Assembly (NCBI RefSeq): GCF_021233055.1
Contig: NZ_CP089545.1
Location: forward strand, 62,001 to 126,000
DNA length: 64,000 nucleotides
DNA from: Spirosoma oryzicola
Lineage (GTDB): Bacteria; Bacteroidota; Bacteroidia; Cytophagales; Spirosomataceae
Reading direction: 5' to 3'
Shown here: positions 40,808 to 51,310 of the stretch, piece by piece
How positions within the stretch are numbered: position 1 is the first letter of the stretch
Layout of the letters: the number at the start of each line of letters is the position of its first letter
The notes under the pieces: generated by a model
Seen by the model: only the letters and a program-made list of their open reading frames with translations
Told to the model about the DNA's origin: nothing
The model's database searches: none
Program-made: the position numbers and the translations under genes

Positions 40808-43800
40808 TCATACCTTCGGATCAGTCACCGATTCCCGATGCTGTTTGGCATAATCCGACGGCGATACGTTGAACAAGTGTTGAAACGCTTTTCGAAAATA
40901 CTTCACATCCTCGAAGCCGACCTGACTGGCTACTTCGGAAACCCGCAGGGATGACGTGGCCAGCAACTGAGCCGCGCGTTTCATCCGCACATCGCGGATA
41001 AACTCAATGACGGTCTGCCCCGTAATGGCTTTGATATGCCGGTAAAATACGGACTGGCTCATGCCCATTTCTCGCACCAGCATCGGCACCGAAAAATCCG
41101 GATCGCTCATGTGCGTTTCGACAAGCTGCATGGCTTTTTCGAGCAACTGCCGTTCTTCGTCGGGGATAGCGATGTCACTGGGTTCGAGCAGGATTTGCCG
41201 TTGGTAATAGTCGCGAAGCCGAAACCGGTTTTGTAGCATAACCGACAGCTTGGTAAACAGCACCTGCGGATTGAATGGTTTAGCCATGTATTCGTCAGCG
41301 CCCGTCTCAAGCCCTTCCAGCTCGTGCGTAGCCGCCACCCGCGCCGTCAGCAGCACCACCGGAATATGGCTCGTTTTGGGATGCTGCTTGATCGTCCGGC
41401 ATAGTTCAAGTCCATTGCTACGGGGCATCATCACGTCACTGACAACGATATCGGGTAGCAGCTCAAGCGTTTTTGACCAGCCATCGAGCCCATCAACTGC
41501 CGAATACACCTTGAAGGCGGGATCGAGCAGACGAATCAGGTACTGCCGTAGGTCGTCGTTGTCTTCCACGATCAGAACACGGGCCGCTCCGGGGGGTATA
41601 CTAACCGGGGGGGTATCGTGTAAGGGCAGGTCATCAAGTTGGGGGGTCGGGTCGGGGTCGGGTACTTCGTCGGCTGCGATTGCCGTCCGAATGTCGTCGG
41701 GCGGAAGGTGCGCGTGGCCAAACGGTAGCCGAAGCGTAAAGGTCGTGCCAGCCCCCGGCGAACTTCGTACCGCTACGCTACCCTGATGCGCTTCGGTAAA
41801 CTGCTTCACCAGCGACAAGCCTAGCCCGGTACCCGTTACGCGTAGCGTGTCCGTTTGCGACGCCTGGTAATACGGGTCAAAAATTTTATCGACCTGATCA
41901 CTCGGCATGCCCACACCCCAGTCGCGCACCGTAATCTGTAGGTAGTTATCCTGCAAGACGGTATTCTGAAAAACCGCCGGTCGGTCGGGCGAGCCGATAC
42001 GGGCAACGGTAACCTGAATCCTTCCCCCAGCGGGTGTGTATTTAAACGCATTGGAAAGCAGGTTGGTCAGCATAATTTCCAGCTTACTGCGGTCAACATA
42101 CAGCGCTATGTTTTCAGCGGGAAGTTGCAGCGTATAATCAAGGTCTAATTCTTCAGCCTTTAGTTTAAAGATCAAAAAGATCTCGGATAGAAACGGAATA
42201 ATGTCCTCGCGGCTGGCTCGCAGGGTAATGTGCCCTGTTTCTGCCTTGCGAAAATCAAGCAGTTGGTTGACCAGTTCGAGCAGTTTACGGGTTTGCTGGT
42301 GCATCAGCAGAACTCGCTCCCGGACCTGCGTAACCGTTATGTTCGTTGACGCGGCCAATTCGTCCATCGGTCCCAGAATAAGCGTCAGCGGGGTACGAAG
42401 CTCGTGCGACACATTGGTAAAAAACCGGAGTCGGCTATCGGTAACTTCTTTTTCCTGTTCGGCCTTGTACTGTTCCAGTGCCAACTTGTTTTGCAGCGCC
42501 TGCTGAGCCAGCTCTGTCCGGCGGTAGAACCAGAGTGCTCCCGTTATAGCGCTGATACCGAGCAGGTACGCCCACCAGGTACGCCACCAGGGCGGCAGAA
42601 TGGTAATACGCATAACAGCAGGCTGCGCGGACCAGATGCCATCGTCATTGCTGGCGTTGACCCGGAACACGTAGTCACCGGCGGGGAGGTTGGCGAAGGT
42701 AGCCATGCGTTGACCCGGCGCGGGCCGTAGCCAGCCGTTCGTGTACCCCTCAAGCTGATAGACGTATTGTTGCTTCTGCGGGTTCGCGTAATTAAGCCCG
42801 ACAAATTCAACCGAAAAATCGTTTTCCGACGCGTTTAGCTCAATACGAGGCTTTTGTGTCAAAGGTTTTGTCAGCAGCACGCGTCCATTGAGCGTATCGC
42901 CAACCGTAACCAACTGGTTCAGCACGTGCAGACCCGTAATCTGGGCAATGGGCCGATACGGATTTTGCTGAATCTGCCGGGGTTGAAAAAACGTGATGCC
43001 GTTGGTTCCGCCGAAATACAAGGTGCCGTCGGAGGATTGGAATGCAGCGCCAACTTTGAACGAATTACTTTGCAGCCCGTCGCTGATGTCGAAGTGGAGC
43101 AACTGTCTGGTTTGCGGAACAAATTTATACAGTCCGGCTCCCCCGATCCAAATATTTCCCGCGCCATCGGTTAGTAAACTTTCGATGTCAGTTTCAGGGA
43201 TTTGTTGCTGATACCGGTCAATGCGTTCTCGTCCGTGCGCGTCCGTTGAGAGCCGGTGCAGCCCTCCGCCGATAGTCCCAATCCAGAGATTGCCCCGACC
43301 ATCGTTGAGCAGGGGCCACGTATAGTTAACAAGCAGGCTGTTCGGATTGCGGGGATCGTGCGTAAACTGCGATACCAGATGCAGTGAATCAGGCTGCGGT
43401 CTTAGTTTGAGCAATCCAGCGTCGCGGGTGCTTACCCAAAGGACATTGCGGGTAGAATCGTAAAGTAAGGCTGTCAGTTGGTGCGTGGGCAATATCCCGT
43501 TTTTCCCGTCGTAATGCCGGAGGTAGTGACCGTGCCGATTCAACTGGTGCATACCGTTGTTGAAGGAAGCAATCCAGACCGTACCAAAGCGATCGCCGGT
43601 GATGCTTTCGGTGCTGATCCCACGCCAGTCGGGGCCGGGTTTTGCGTCCGAAAGGCGCTGGGGGGACGTACCCCGCCTGACATCCATCGTGTACAAACCA
43701 CCGTAGCGCGTGCCGATCCAGAGCGTATGGTCCGACGCTAAAAACAGCGCCGACACATCAATGCCATTTACCGTGCCCAGCCCCGGTCGGTTCAGGTAGT

Positions 43801-45064
43801 TTTGGTACGTGCCGGTTGATTGATCGTAACAGGTTAGCCCGTTGCGCGTACCGATCCAGAGCCGGTTGGCTGCTTCGTCTTTACAGATCGCGTTTATGTA
43901 ATTGGTAGCGGGTGTCGTTGTGCCGGTAATCGCCTGTCGTAACTGGCCGAAGGGCTTGGCCCGCAGCCGGATCTGGTTCAGCCCACCCGCCGATGTAGCA
44001 AGCCATAAGTTATGAAACTGATCTTCCCGGATGTCGTGAACCCGTACCGAATTGATGCTGTACGGATCAGCGTCGGAGGGCAGGAACGTGTGCAGCTTTC
44101 GTTCATCGACGGGTGGCTGGCTCTGGGCTACAGCACCGCCATCAAGCAGCAACAAGCCGTAGTGTGTACCAACCCATAACCGGTAAAATGAGTCGAGGAA
44201 CAAACTTTCTACACCGGCAAAGGGGCGGTGTAGGGACTGAAAGGTGGGGCCGACGGCTGAGCGAAGTGCCGACGATGCCGTCCAGTATACGCGATCATCC
44301 GTCCCGACCCACAGATCGTTGCGCCGGTCGATGTGCAGCGCCCGAATGTTTGGCCCCTCTACGGTAGGTACCGGAACAGCCTGTAGGGGTGTCTTGTTCT
44401 GCGCGTCGTTCCAGCGAAAACGCCAAAGGCCATACCCCAACGTACCGATCCAGAGAGTACCCCGTTCATCGAGCGCAAGCTTACTGATCGTTGGTTCTTT
44501 GTTGGGACTCCCCGTTAGCCGGACTGACCGGACTACCTGAAGCGTTCCGTCCCGGTCAAATTGAAACATAAATACCCCGTCACGTTGGGTCGCTACCCAC
44601 AATCGACCCTGCTTATCCGAGACAACAGCGTGAACATTGGTTTGGCCCAGCTTATCAAGCAACGGCCTAAAGCCACCATTTGTCGATTTAGTTTGAATGC
44701 TGGTGAACCGGTCGGTGCGCACATCGTACCAAAACAGTCCCGCCCGCTCGACACCCGCCCAGAGGGTGCCGCGTTGATCGACATGAAGGCTACGGACACG
44801 GTTGCTCGACACGCCACGCTGGGTATCGACGGGGAGATTGTAGGTTTTCAGCGAATACCCATCGTAGCGGTTTATCCCCTTGTTTGTGCCAATCCAGACA
44901 AATCCTTCCTTGTCCTGTGTCACGCACATGGCATCGCTATGCGACAACCCCCGGTCTATCGTAATGTGTTCAAATCGAAACTGATCGGGGCTTCGTTGTG
45001 AAAACCCCGGTATTGTTATTATGAAAAAGGCCAGTAGCCAGCCTATGTATGTACTAAACCGCAT
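40808..45064 (-). CDS. Hybrid two-component system (HTCS) regulator of the polysaccharide locus
   Basis: A 1418-residue one-chain sensor-regulator. Signal peptide, two Reg_prop beta-propellers (about 30-700, blades like GNLWIGTIGGGLHRL), a Y_Y_Y domain (about 745-810, NDFSVEFVGLNYANPQKQQYVYQLEG) and a membrane helix (829-846). Then HisKA with SHELRTPLTL (His887), an ATPase domain (NLLSNAFKYTP, DWGVGM, GTGLGLSLVKQF), a receiver (LIVEDNDDLRQYL, phospho-acceptor Asp1210) and a C-terminal AraC HTH (about 1320-1415). HTCS proteins bind an oligosaccharide in the periplasm and switch on the adjacent sus-type genes. It is divergent from susC at 45511, as expected for that control. Confidence 0.95.
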   Translation of the reverse strand: MRFSTYIGWLLAFFIITIPGFSQRSPDQFRFEHITIDRGLSHSDAMCVTQDKEGFVWIGTNKGINRYDGYSLKTYNLPVDTQRGVSSNRVRSLHVDQRGTLWAGVERAGLFWYDVRTDRFTSIQTKSTNGGFRPLLDKLGQTNVHAVVSDKQGRLWVATQRDGVFMFQFDRDGTLQVVRSVRLTGSPNKEPTISKLALDERGTLWIGTLGYGLWRFRWNDAQNKTPLQAVPVPTVEGPNIRALHIDRRNDLWVGTDDRVYWTASSALRSAVGPTFQSLHRPFAGVESLFLDSFYRLWVGTHYGLLLLDGGAVAQSQPPVDERKLHTFLPSDADPYSINSVRVHDIREDQFHNLWLATSAGGLNQIRLRAKPFGQLRQAITGTTTPATNYINAICKDEAANRLWIGTRNGLTCYDQSTGTYQNYLNRPGLGTVNGIDVSALFLASDHTLWIGTRYGGLYTMDVRRGTSPQRLSDAKPGPDWRGISTESITGDRFGTVWIASFNNGMHQLNRHGHYLRHYDGKNGILPTHQLTALLYDSTRNVLWVSTRDAGLLKLRPQPDSLHLVSQFTHDPRNPNSLLVNYTWPLLNDGRGNLWIGTIGGGLHRLSTDAHGRERIDRYQQQIPETDIESLLTDGAGNIWIGGAGLYKFVPQTRQLLHFDISDGLQSNSFKVGAAFQSSDGTLYFGGTNGITFFQPRQIQQNPYRPIAQITGLHVLNQLVTVGDTLNGRVLLTKPLTQKPRIELNASENDFSVEFVGLNYANPQKQQYVYQLEGYTNGWLRPAPGQRMATFANLPAGDYVFRVNASNDDGIWSAQPAVMRITILPPWWRTWWAYLLGISAITGALWFYRRTELAQQALQNKLALEQYKAEQEKEVTDSRLRFFTNVSHELRTPLTLILGPMDELAASTNITVTQVRERVLLMHQQTRKLLELVNQLLDFRKAETGHITLRASREDIIPFLSEIFLIFKLKAEELDLDYTLQLPAENIALYVDRSKLEIMLTNLLSNAFKYTPAGGRIQVTVARIGSPDRPAVFQNTVLQDNYLQITVRDWGVGMPSDQVDKIFDPYYQASQTDTLRVTGTGLGLSLVKQFTEAHQGSVAVRSSPGAGTTFTLRLPFGHAHLPPDDIRTAIAADEVPDPDPTPQLDDLPLHDTPPVSIPPGAARVLIVEDNDDLRQYLIRLLDPAFKVYSAVDGLDGWSKTLELLPDIVVSDVMMPRSNGLELCRTIKQHPKTSHIPVVLLTARVAATHELEGLETGADEYMAKPFNPQVLFTKLSVMLQNRFRLRDYYQRQILLEPSDIAIPDEERQLLEKAMQLVETHMSDPDFSVPMLVREMGMSQSVFYRHIKAITGQTVIEFIRDVRMKRAAQLLATSSLRVSEVASQVGFEDVKYFRKAFQHLFNVSPSDYAKQHRESVTDPKV

Positions 45065-45510
45065 ACCTGTGAGGGGTCAGCTTCCTCTCTTTTAATAAGC
45101 CCGTTTTACCGACCTACACCCGGTAATGGACAACGAACGCTCTGCTAAAGTTACCACTTTTTACAGTGAGAAGACGACCGGTATGCCCGCATCAGGCGAT
45201 TTGACGGGTGATGAGGTTGTATGAGCAAAGTTGCACTTTCTGAATAAGCAATCTTATGCAGCATGGGGAACACATTATAGCCGCGGATCAAATTACACCC
45301 TAATCAAAATGAGGTAAAATGCTTTTCTAGCTGTCTACAATAGTTCAGCGAAAAAACCACCAGACGAATTTACCCCCCTTTTTTGACGAGAAAGACACCC
45401 TTCTGTTTTAACAGGCTTCCTTAATTTTGTACTATTCAAACATTTGATTTTCCACAAGGCGCTTCCTGTCAAAATAATCGCCGAATAACGTAAGAACCCA
45501 AACCCTGCTT
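45065..45510. promoter_or_regulatory. Divergent promoter region between HTCS and susC
   Basis: Gene-free. A -7 box matching TAnnTTTG (TAATTTTG) is at 45422-45429, 82 bases before the susC ATG; a small inverted repeat CTGTT-TT-AACAG (45402-45413) lies just upstream and could be the HTCS binding area. No good TTTG -33 element is present at the usual spacing. No small RNA is evident. Confidence 0.45.
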
Positions 45511-48500
45511 ATGAAGCATAAATGGCTACTTTTCTACGGAGCTATACTCGCTGCTCAGGGACTAATGGCCCAATCCGTTAGTCCTGCCAATGCGCCACTG
45601 TATGCCTCGGCCTGGACCAGTCATACGGATGGCCATCTGTCCGCCATCGTCACCATTACGGGGACTGTAACGGATGAGAAAGGCGGTGCGCTGCCCGGTG
45701 CTACCGTAACGCTTAAAGGCTCGTCCATTGGTACGAATACCGACGGCAATGGCGCGTACACGATTCGCATTCCGGATGGCACCAAAGATCCAGTGCTGGT
45801 CTTTTCCTTTATTGGCTATCAATCGTCGGAAGTAGCCATTGGTCGTCAGACCACGGTGAACGTACAGCTACAGGGGGATGCAAAGTCGCTCAACGAAGTC
45901 GTGGTCGTTGGGTACGGGACACAAAAGCGTTCCGACATTACGGGGGCGGTGGCGTCGGTACCAAAAGGGCGGCTGTCGCAGTTGCCGGTTACCAACGTGC
46001 TGCAATCCATTCAGGGAGCGGTGGCTGGTCTGAACATCTCGCAGTCGTCGTCGGTACCCGGAACGGCCCCATCGGTAACGGTACGGGGACAGAACTCAAT
46101 CAACGCCAACTCCGGCCCGTTTGTAGTTGTCGACGGTATTCCAATCAGCAAGACAGGCGGTTCGCTGGCGGATATCAACCCCAACGACATCGAGAGTATC
46201 GAGATTCTGAAAGATGCATCGGCGGTGGCGATTTACGGAACCAACGGGGCTAATGGGGTTATTCTGGTGACGACCAAACGCGGTACAACCGGCAAACCAA
46301 CCATCCGATACAGTAACTACGTCGGCGTCGAAAACTTTTCCAACGTACTGACACCCCGTACCGGCCCTGAATACGCGCAGAAATACGCCGACTGGCTGTC
46401 GCAGACGAATCAGAAGCAGGTGAACCCGGTGCCAAACTTTGGAGAGTTGCCCAACTACAACGCGGGCATCACGACCGATTGGTTTAAAGAAGCTACGCAA
46501 ACAGGTGTCTTGCAGGATCACAACCTGAGCATTTCGGGCGGTACCGACAAGGTGCGCTACTTTATTTCGGGTGAATTCCTCGATCAGAAAGGCGTTATCA
46601 AAGGCTACCAGTACAAGCGGGCCAGCTTCCGCTCAAACCTGGATGTCAACCTGACGGATTACCTGTCCGTGGGAACGTCCCTGTTCATCGCCAACAATAA
46701 CCGGGATGGCGGGCGGTCCAACTTTTTGTTTGCCACGGCGATGAGTCCGTACGGTCAGCTTTACAACACCAACGGTACCTACGCGATCTACCCGATGTAC
46801 CCGGAGTTGCTGTATACCAACCCGATGCTGGGGCTGGTGACCCAACGCGTTGACCGGAACACGAACCTGAACGGAAACGGCTACCTCGAACTAAAGCTGC
46901 CGGGCAAACTGACCGGGTTGAAGTACCGGCTTAACATGGGGTACTCTTTTATTCCATCTCGTACGGGGAGCTACGTCGGTCGCGCTGCCAACGACCTGCT
47001 GGGTACCGCCAATACGTTTTATTCGGAAACCAACAGCTACACCATCGAAAACATCCTGTCGTACGCGAAAGACTGGGACAAACACCATTTCGATTTTACG
47101 GGGCTGTACAGCGCGCAACAACGCCGATACAGTGAATCACGGGCCAATGCCGTTGGCTTCGTCAACGACGAACTGGGCTTCGACAATCTGGGGGCTGGCG
47201 CTACGCAGACGAGCGGTTCGTACGCAGATCAGTACCGACTGAATTCGCAGATGGGCCGAATCAACTATAACTACGACAGCCGCTACCTGCTAACGGTGAC
47301 GGCCCGGCGTGACGGTTCATCTGTCTTCGGAGCCAATACCAGCAAGTTCGGGCTGTTTCCATCGGTCGCGCTGGGATGGAATATCAGCAACGAAGGCTTT
47401 ATGAAAAACATGCGGGGTATATCAAACCTGAAGCTACGGTTCTCTTACGGGAAGGCAGGCAATGAAGCGATCAGCGTGTATCGGACTATTACGACGAGCA
47501 ACACGGTTCGGTCACCCTTCAATGGCGTCAGTACCATTGGTGCGGTGGCAGGTAACCTAGGTAACGCTAATCTGCAATGGGAAACCACACTCAGCCGCAA
47601 CCTGGGAATCGACTTCGGTTTTATCAACAATCGCATCAACGGAAGCATCGACGTTTACCAGAACAACACCGAAGGACTGCTATTGCTACGGAGCCTGCCG
47701 ATTATCACCGGCTATCAAAATGTATTCGACAACCTGGGCGAAACGTCCAATAAGGGTATCGAGCTAACGCTAAATACGCGTAACCTGGTGAAAGGACCGC
47801 TGAAATGGGAAAGTACGGTTGTTTTCTCATCGAACCGCAACCGCATATTAGACCTGTATGGCGACGGAAAAAGCGATCTGGGTAACCGGTGGTTTATTGG
47901 TTCGCCAATCGGCGTTGTCTATGATTATCAGATGACGGGCGTGTGGCAGCAGGGCGAAGATGCTTCTTCGCAGGACCCCGGCGCGAAAGCCGGTGACCTG
48001 AAATTTGCTGATACCAACGGCGATGGCAAAATTACCGCCGACGACCGGATTATTCTGGGGCAAACGGCTCCTAAATGGCAGGGTGGTCTAACCAATACGT
48101 TCCACTTCGGTAATTTCAACCTGAATGTATTTGTCCAGACGGTGCAGGGCATAACCCGTAACAACTCCGACCTAAGCTACGGTGACGAAAGCGGTCGACG
48201 CAACACGCCACAGGTTGTTGGGTACTGGACCGCCGAGAACATGAGCCAGACGCGTCCGTCACTGGCGTATAACAACCCACGGGGCTACGGCTACGCATCG
48301 AATGCCAGCTTTACCCGCCTTAAGGATGTTACACTCAGCTACGTCTTCGGACAAAAACTGCTCGACCGGCTGGGCCTAGGCAGCGTAACGCTCTACGTCA
48401 GTGGTCGGAACCTGTATACGTTCACCAACTGGATTGGCTGGGACCCCGAAGCGGTTCAGCAGCCCCGGGGAACACAGGCTAACAGCAGCGATCCGAACAC

Positions 48501-48567
48501 CAGCTGGACCAACAACTATCCAGTGACGCGCTCGTTCGTGGGAGGCCTTAACATCAGCCTTCGCTAA
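45511..48567 (+). CDS. SusC/RagA-family TonB-linked outer-membrane transporter
   Basis: A 1018-residue SusC-type receptor. Signal peptide (MKHKWLLFYGAILAAQGLMAQ), CarboxypepD_reg-like domain (about 48-120, GTVTDEKGGALPGATVTLKG), the linker VVVGYGTQKRSDITGAVASV, and a TonB plug (about 140-260, FVVVDGIPISKTGGSLADINPNDIESIEILKDASAVAIYG). A large barrel ends SFVGGLNISLR. It imports oligosaccharides with the SusD lipoprotein that follows. A hairpin (48578-48614) lies between the two genes. Confidence 0.96.
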   Translation: MKHKWLLFYGAILAAQGLMAQSVSPANAPLYASAWTSHTDGHLSAIVTITGTVTDEKGGALPGATVTLKGSSIGTNTDGNGAYTIRIPDGTKDPVLVFSFIGYQSSEVAIGRQTTVNVQLQGDAKSLNEVVVVGYGTQKRSDITGAVASVPKGRLSQLPVTNVLQSIQGAVAGLNISQSSSVPGTAPSVTVRGQNSINANSGPFVVVDGIPISKTGGSLADINPNDIESIEILKDASAVAIYGTNGANGVILVTTKRGTTGKPTIRYSNYVGVENFSNVLTPRTGPEYAQKYADWLSQTNQKQVNPVPNFGELPNYNAGITTDWFKEATQTGVLQDHNLSISGGTDKVRYFISGEFLDQKGVIKGYQYKRASFRSNLDVNLTDYLSVGTSLFIANNNRDGGRSNFLFATAMSPYGQLYNTNGTYAIYPMYPELLYTNPMLGLVTQRVDRNTNLNGNGYLELKLPGKLTGLKYRLNMGYSFIPSRTGSYVGRAANDLLGTANTFYSETNSYTIENILSYAKDWDKHHFDFTGLYSAQQRRYSESRANAVGFVNDELGFDNLGAGATQTSGSYADQYRLNSQMGRINYNYDSRYLLTVTARRDGSSVFGANTSKFGLFPSVALGWNISNEGFMKNMRGISNLKLRFSYGKAGNEAISVYRTITTSNTVRSPFNGVSTIGAVAGNLGNANLQWETTLSRNLGIDFGFINNRINGSIDVYQNNTEGLLLLRSLPIITGYQNVFDNLGETSNKGIELTLNTRNLVKGPLKWESTVVFSSNRNRILDLYGDGKSDLGNRWFIGSPIGVVYDYQMTGVWQQGEDASSQDPGAKAGDLKFADTNGDGKITADDRIILGQTAPKWQGGLTNTFHFGNFNLNVFVQTVQGITRNNSDLSYGDESGRRNTPQVVGYWTAENMSQTRPSLAYNNPRGYGYASNASFTRLKDVTLSYVFGQKLLDRLGLGSVTLYVSGRNLYTFTNWIGWDPEAVQQPRGTQANSSDPNTSWTNNYPVTRSFVGGLNISLR

Positions 48568-48577
48568 TGAATTCGTA

Positions 48578-48614
48578 CGAGAGGGCTGTTTTACCAGTGG
48601 CAATGGCCCTCTCG
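48578..48614 (+). terminator. Hairpin between susC and susD, possible attenuator
   Basis: Perfect 9-bp stem CGAGAGGGC (48578-48586) and GCCCTCTCG (48606-48614). It lies 11 bases after the susC stop and 58 bases before the susD start. This is a common position for a hairpin that lowers read-through or protects the susC mRNA end. Confidence 0.6.
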
Positions 48615-48671
48615 CTCTATCACCGCACCGGCGATCCGGTCTTTCAACATTTGTTGCGACGCATTTTACCC

Positions 48672-50303
48672 ATGAAAGCATACATCAAACTTGGCGCGCT
48701 GGCGTTGCTTGGACTAGCATCGGCCTGTAAAAGCGACTTCCTGGCCGAAAAGCCGTATTCGAGTTACACCCCCGTTACCCTCAACGACTCACTCGGCACC
48801 GATGCCTCGTTGGTCGGGCTGTACAACCACGTCAGCACCATTTTTTCCTACGCCGATCAGCAGGGGTGGCCCAGCGTTTGGCAGGTAGGAACCGACGTAG
48901 CCAACGCAACGGCCAATCAGCAGGGGATCGAGATCCCGTACTACAATTACGCGCTGTTGACGCCAACCGATGGAGCGGCTTCCTTTACCTGGAATCGTAA
49001 CTACATCTTGGTTAACCTGACCAACATCATCATCAACAGCATGGATTCTCCCACCATGACCAGTCTAAGCACGGGCGGCAAAGCACGGGCCAGCGCCGAA
49101 GCTCGCTTCTTCCGGGCCTACGCTTACAACAACCTGGCGACCTGCTTTGGCGGTGTACCCATTCTGACGCAGGCGTTGACCGGTCCCAAAACGGATTTTG
49201 TGCGGGCTACGCTGGACGAGGTAAACAAACTAATCGTTGACGATCTGACGTATGCCGTGGCGAATTTGCCTGATATCGAGAGCGTCCGGGCCAATGCGGG
49301 AGGAGCCAAGCTGTATGGTCGAGCCAACAAGTTTATGGCCATGCAATTACTGGGCGAAGCGTATCTACGCATGGGTAAACCTGAACTGGCTGAACCTCAG
49401 CTACAGGGTATCATCAGCAGCGGGCGGTTCAGCCTGATCAAACGGCGGTATGGCGTTGGCACCAGCCAGCCCGGCGACTTCTACCACGATATGTTTATCT
49501 ACGGTAACCAACGCCGGTCGCAGGGTAACACCGAAGCCATCTGGGTACTGGAACAGGAGAATCCCAGCGTCGTAGTAGGAGGGATCACCAACAACCCGCA
49601 GCAGCGTCGTGTCTGGGGACCCGCTTATTACAACATTGTTGGTATGTCCTTGTCAGATTCGACGGGCGGGCGCGGTATCGGGCGGTTGCGGCTCAGCAAC
49701 TGGGTGCTATACGGACTGTACGGATCGGGCGATGTTCGCAATTCGCAGTATAACATCCGTCGTCGGTTTATCTACAACGACCCCAGCAAAACGGCTACGT
49801 TTGGTAAAGTGGTGCCGTACACGGGCACGGATACGCTGTTCAGCATTGCCCCGCACACAACCAAGTGGTATCAGTACAACCCCACCGATGCGTTTGGCTT
49901 TGCGATGATTAAAGATTTTATGCTGATGCGATTGGGCGAAACCTACCTATTGCTGGCCGAAGCGCAGTTTAAGCAGGGAAAACTAGCCGATGCCGCCAAC
50001 AGCATCAACGTACTGCGTCAACGGGCCTTTTCCAGTTACCCAGCCACCGGACAGGTATCGTCGTCTGACATTACGATGGACTTTATTCTGGACGAACGCG
50101 TCCGTGAACTGATCGGAGAAGAAAACCGGCGGATGACCCTGATGCGGACCAAAACGCTGGTCGATCGGGCAACGCGGCTCAACAGCAACAGTGCCGTCAA
50201 CCCGATTCGGGGTCTGACGACCACGCACCTGCTAATGCCAATACCGCTAGGCGAGATTCAGCTTAACAAGGACGCCGTGCTGGCGCAAAATCCAGGTTAT
50301 TAG
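48672..50303 (+). CDS. SusD/RagB-family glycan-binding lipoprotein
   Basis: A 543-residue surface lipoprotein. ATG 48672 is used because it starts the lipoprotein signal (MKAYIKLGALALLGLASAC, Cys19); an in-frame ATG at 48567 would begin across the intergenic hairpin and adds an unrelated 35 residues. SusD signatures: DFLAEKPYSSYTP, RASAEARFFRAYAYNNLATCFGGVPIL (helical TPR region), and the C-terminal LLLAEAQFKQGKLADAANSINVLRQRA and LDERVRELIGEENRRMTLMR. It captures the glycan and passes it to SusC. Confidence 0.95.
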   Translation: MKAYIKLGALALLGLASACKSDFLAEKPYSSYTPVTLNDSLGTDASLVGLYNHVSTIFSYADQQGWPSVWQVGTDVANATANQQGIEIPYYNYALLTPTDGAASFTWNRNYILVNLTNIIINSMDSPTMTSLSTGGKARASAEARFFRAYAYNNLATCFGGVPILTQALTGPKTDFVRATLDEVNKLIVDDLTYAVANLPDIESVRANAGGAKLYGRANKFMAMQLLGEAYLRMGKPELAEPQLQGIISSGRFSLIKRRYGVGTSQPGDFYHDMFIYGNQRRSQGNTEAIWVLEQENPSVVVGGITNNPQQRRVWGPAYYNIVGMSLSDSTGGRGIGRLRLSNWVLYGLYGSGDVRNSQYNIRRRFIYNDPSKTATFGKVVPYTGTDTLFSIAPHTTKWYQYNPTDAFGFAMIKDFMLMRLGETYLLLAEAQFKQGKLADAANSINVLRQRAFSSYPATGQVSSSDITMDFILDERVRELIGEENRRMTLMRTKTLVDRATRLNSNSAVNPIRGLTTTHLLMPIPLGEIQLNKDAVLAQNPGY

Positions 50304-50322
50304 ATACTGACGCGGATAAGCT

Positions 50323-50362
50323 AACGCACAGAAGCCATACGGATTGATGGCTTTTGCGCGTT
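50323..50362 (+). terminator. Hairpin between susD and the GH16 gene
   Basis: AAGCCAT (50332-50338) and ATGGCTT (50347-50353) form the inner stem; AACGC (50323-50327) and GCGTT (50358-50362) the outer. It starts 20 bases after the susD stop. Ends or reduces transcription into the enzyme genes. Confidence 0.6.
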
Positions 50363-50396
50363 GGTCCCGTAGTTAAACCACACAACGACATTTGTT

Positions 50397-51266
50397 ATGT
50401 CTGTCCATCCGTTTATCCGCCAAACCCGGTACTGGCTTTTGCTCGGCACCACGCTGCTAGCCTGTAGGGGTAGCGGCCAACCGGCTGCTCCTTCCTCGGA
50501 TTCGCCTGCGCTGCCGGGGTGGCGTCTGGTCTGGGCAGATGAGTTTACTACCGATGGAGCCCCCGACCCGAAAAACTGGACTTTTGAGCAGGGATTCGTT
50601 CGAAACCACGAGCTACAGTGGTATCAGTCCGACAACGCTCGTTGCCAGAACGGTATGCTGGTGATCGAGGCCCGACGCGAACAGCGGCCCAATCCGACTT
50701 ACAAAGCGGGTAGCAGCGACTGGAAAACAAGCCGCCCCATCATCGAATACACAGCGGCCAGCCTGAACACGCGTGGGCTTCATCAGTGGCAGTATGGCCG
50801 GTTCGAAATGCGGGGACGTATCGACACCCGTGCGGGACTATGGCCCGCCTTCTGGACGCTAGGTACAGTGGGCGAGTGGCCCAACAACGGCGAAATCGAC
50901 ATCATGGAGTACTACCGGGGTATGCTGCTGGCGAACGTAGCCTGGGGAACTGACAAGCAGTGGACAGCGAATTGGCGGAGTACGAAAAAGGCCATGTCTA
51001 GTTTCAGCGGCCCAAACTGGGCCGATCAGTTCCACGTCTGGCGCATGGATTGGGACAAAACGGCTATCAAACTCTACGTTGACGACCTGTTGCTCAACGA
51101 AGTAAACCTAACGGACACCGTTAACAGCGACGGTAAAAATCCGTTTCATCAGCCGCACTACGTGTTGTTGAATCTGGCGTTGGGTGGCGACAACGGCGGA
51201 GACCCCGGACCGACGACTTTTCCGGCCCGGTTTGAAGTCGATTACGTACGGATTTATCAAAAATAG
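50397..51266 (+). CDS. Glycoside hydrolase family 16 lipoprotein
   Basis: A 289-residue surface or periplasmic lipoprotein (lipobox LLAC, Cys23). GH16 beta-sandwich with the catalytic ExDxxE motif GEIDIMEYY (Glu166 nucleophile, Asp168, Glu171 acid/base), WRLVWADEFTTDGAPDPKNWTFE at the start and VDYVRIYQK at the end. GH16 enzymes cut internal beta-1,3, beta-1,4 or beta-1,3-1,4 bonds of glucans or galactans; laminarinase-like endo-1,3 specificity is common for this layout. Activity looks intact. It is the first enzyme after SusD. Confidence 0.93.
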   Translation: MSVHPFIRQTRYWLLLGTTLLACRGSGQPAAPSSDSPALPGWRLVWADEFTTDGAPDPKNWTFEQGFVRNHELQWYQSDNARCQNGMLVIEARREQRPNPTYKAGSSDWKTSRPIIEYTAASLNTRGLHQWQYGRFEMRGRIDTRAGLWPAFWTLGTVGEWPNNGEIDIMEYYRGMLLANVAWGTDKQWTANWRSTKKAMSSFSGPNWADQFHVWRMDWDKTAIKLYVDDLLLNEVNLTDTVNSDGKNPFHQPHYVLLNLALGGDNGGDPGPTTFPARFEVDYVRIYQK

Positions 51267-51310
51267 CGGAGCAACGGCGACCGTACTTACCTTGTAACCT
51301 TCTCATTCTT

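Noticed and set aside
41250..41786. 178-codon plus-strand frame inside the HTCS gene
   Set aside because: Antisense to the receiver and linker of the HTCS regulator, Ser/Arg-rich, no family.
48567..48671. Upstream ATG of susD at 48567
   Set aside because: It would translate through the intergenic hairpin and put 35 unrelated residues before a perfect lipoprotein signal that starts at 48672.
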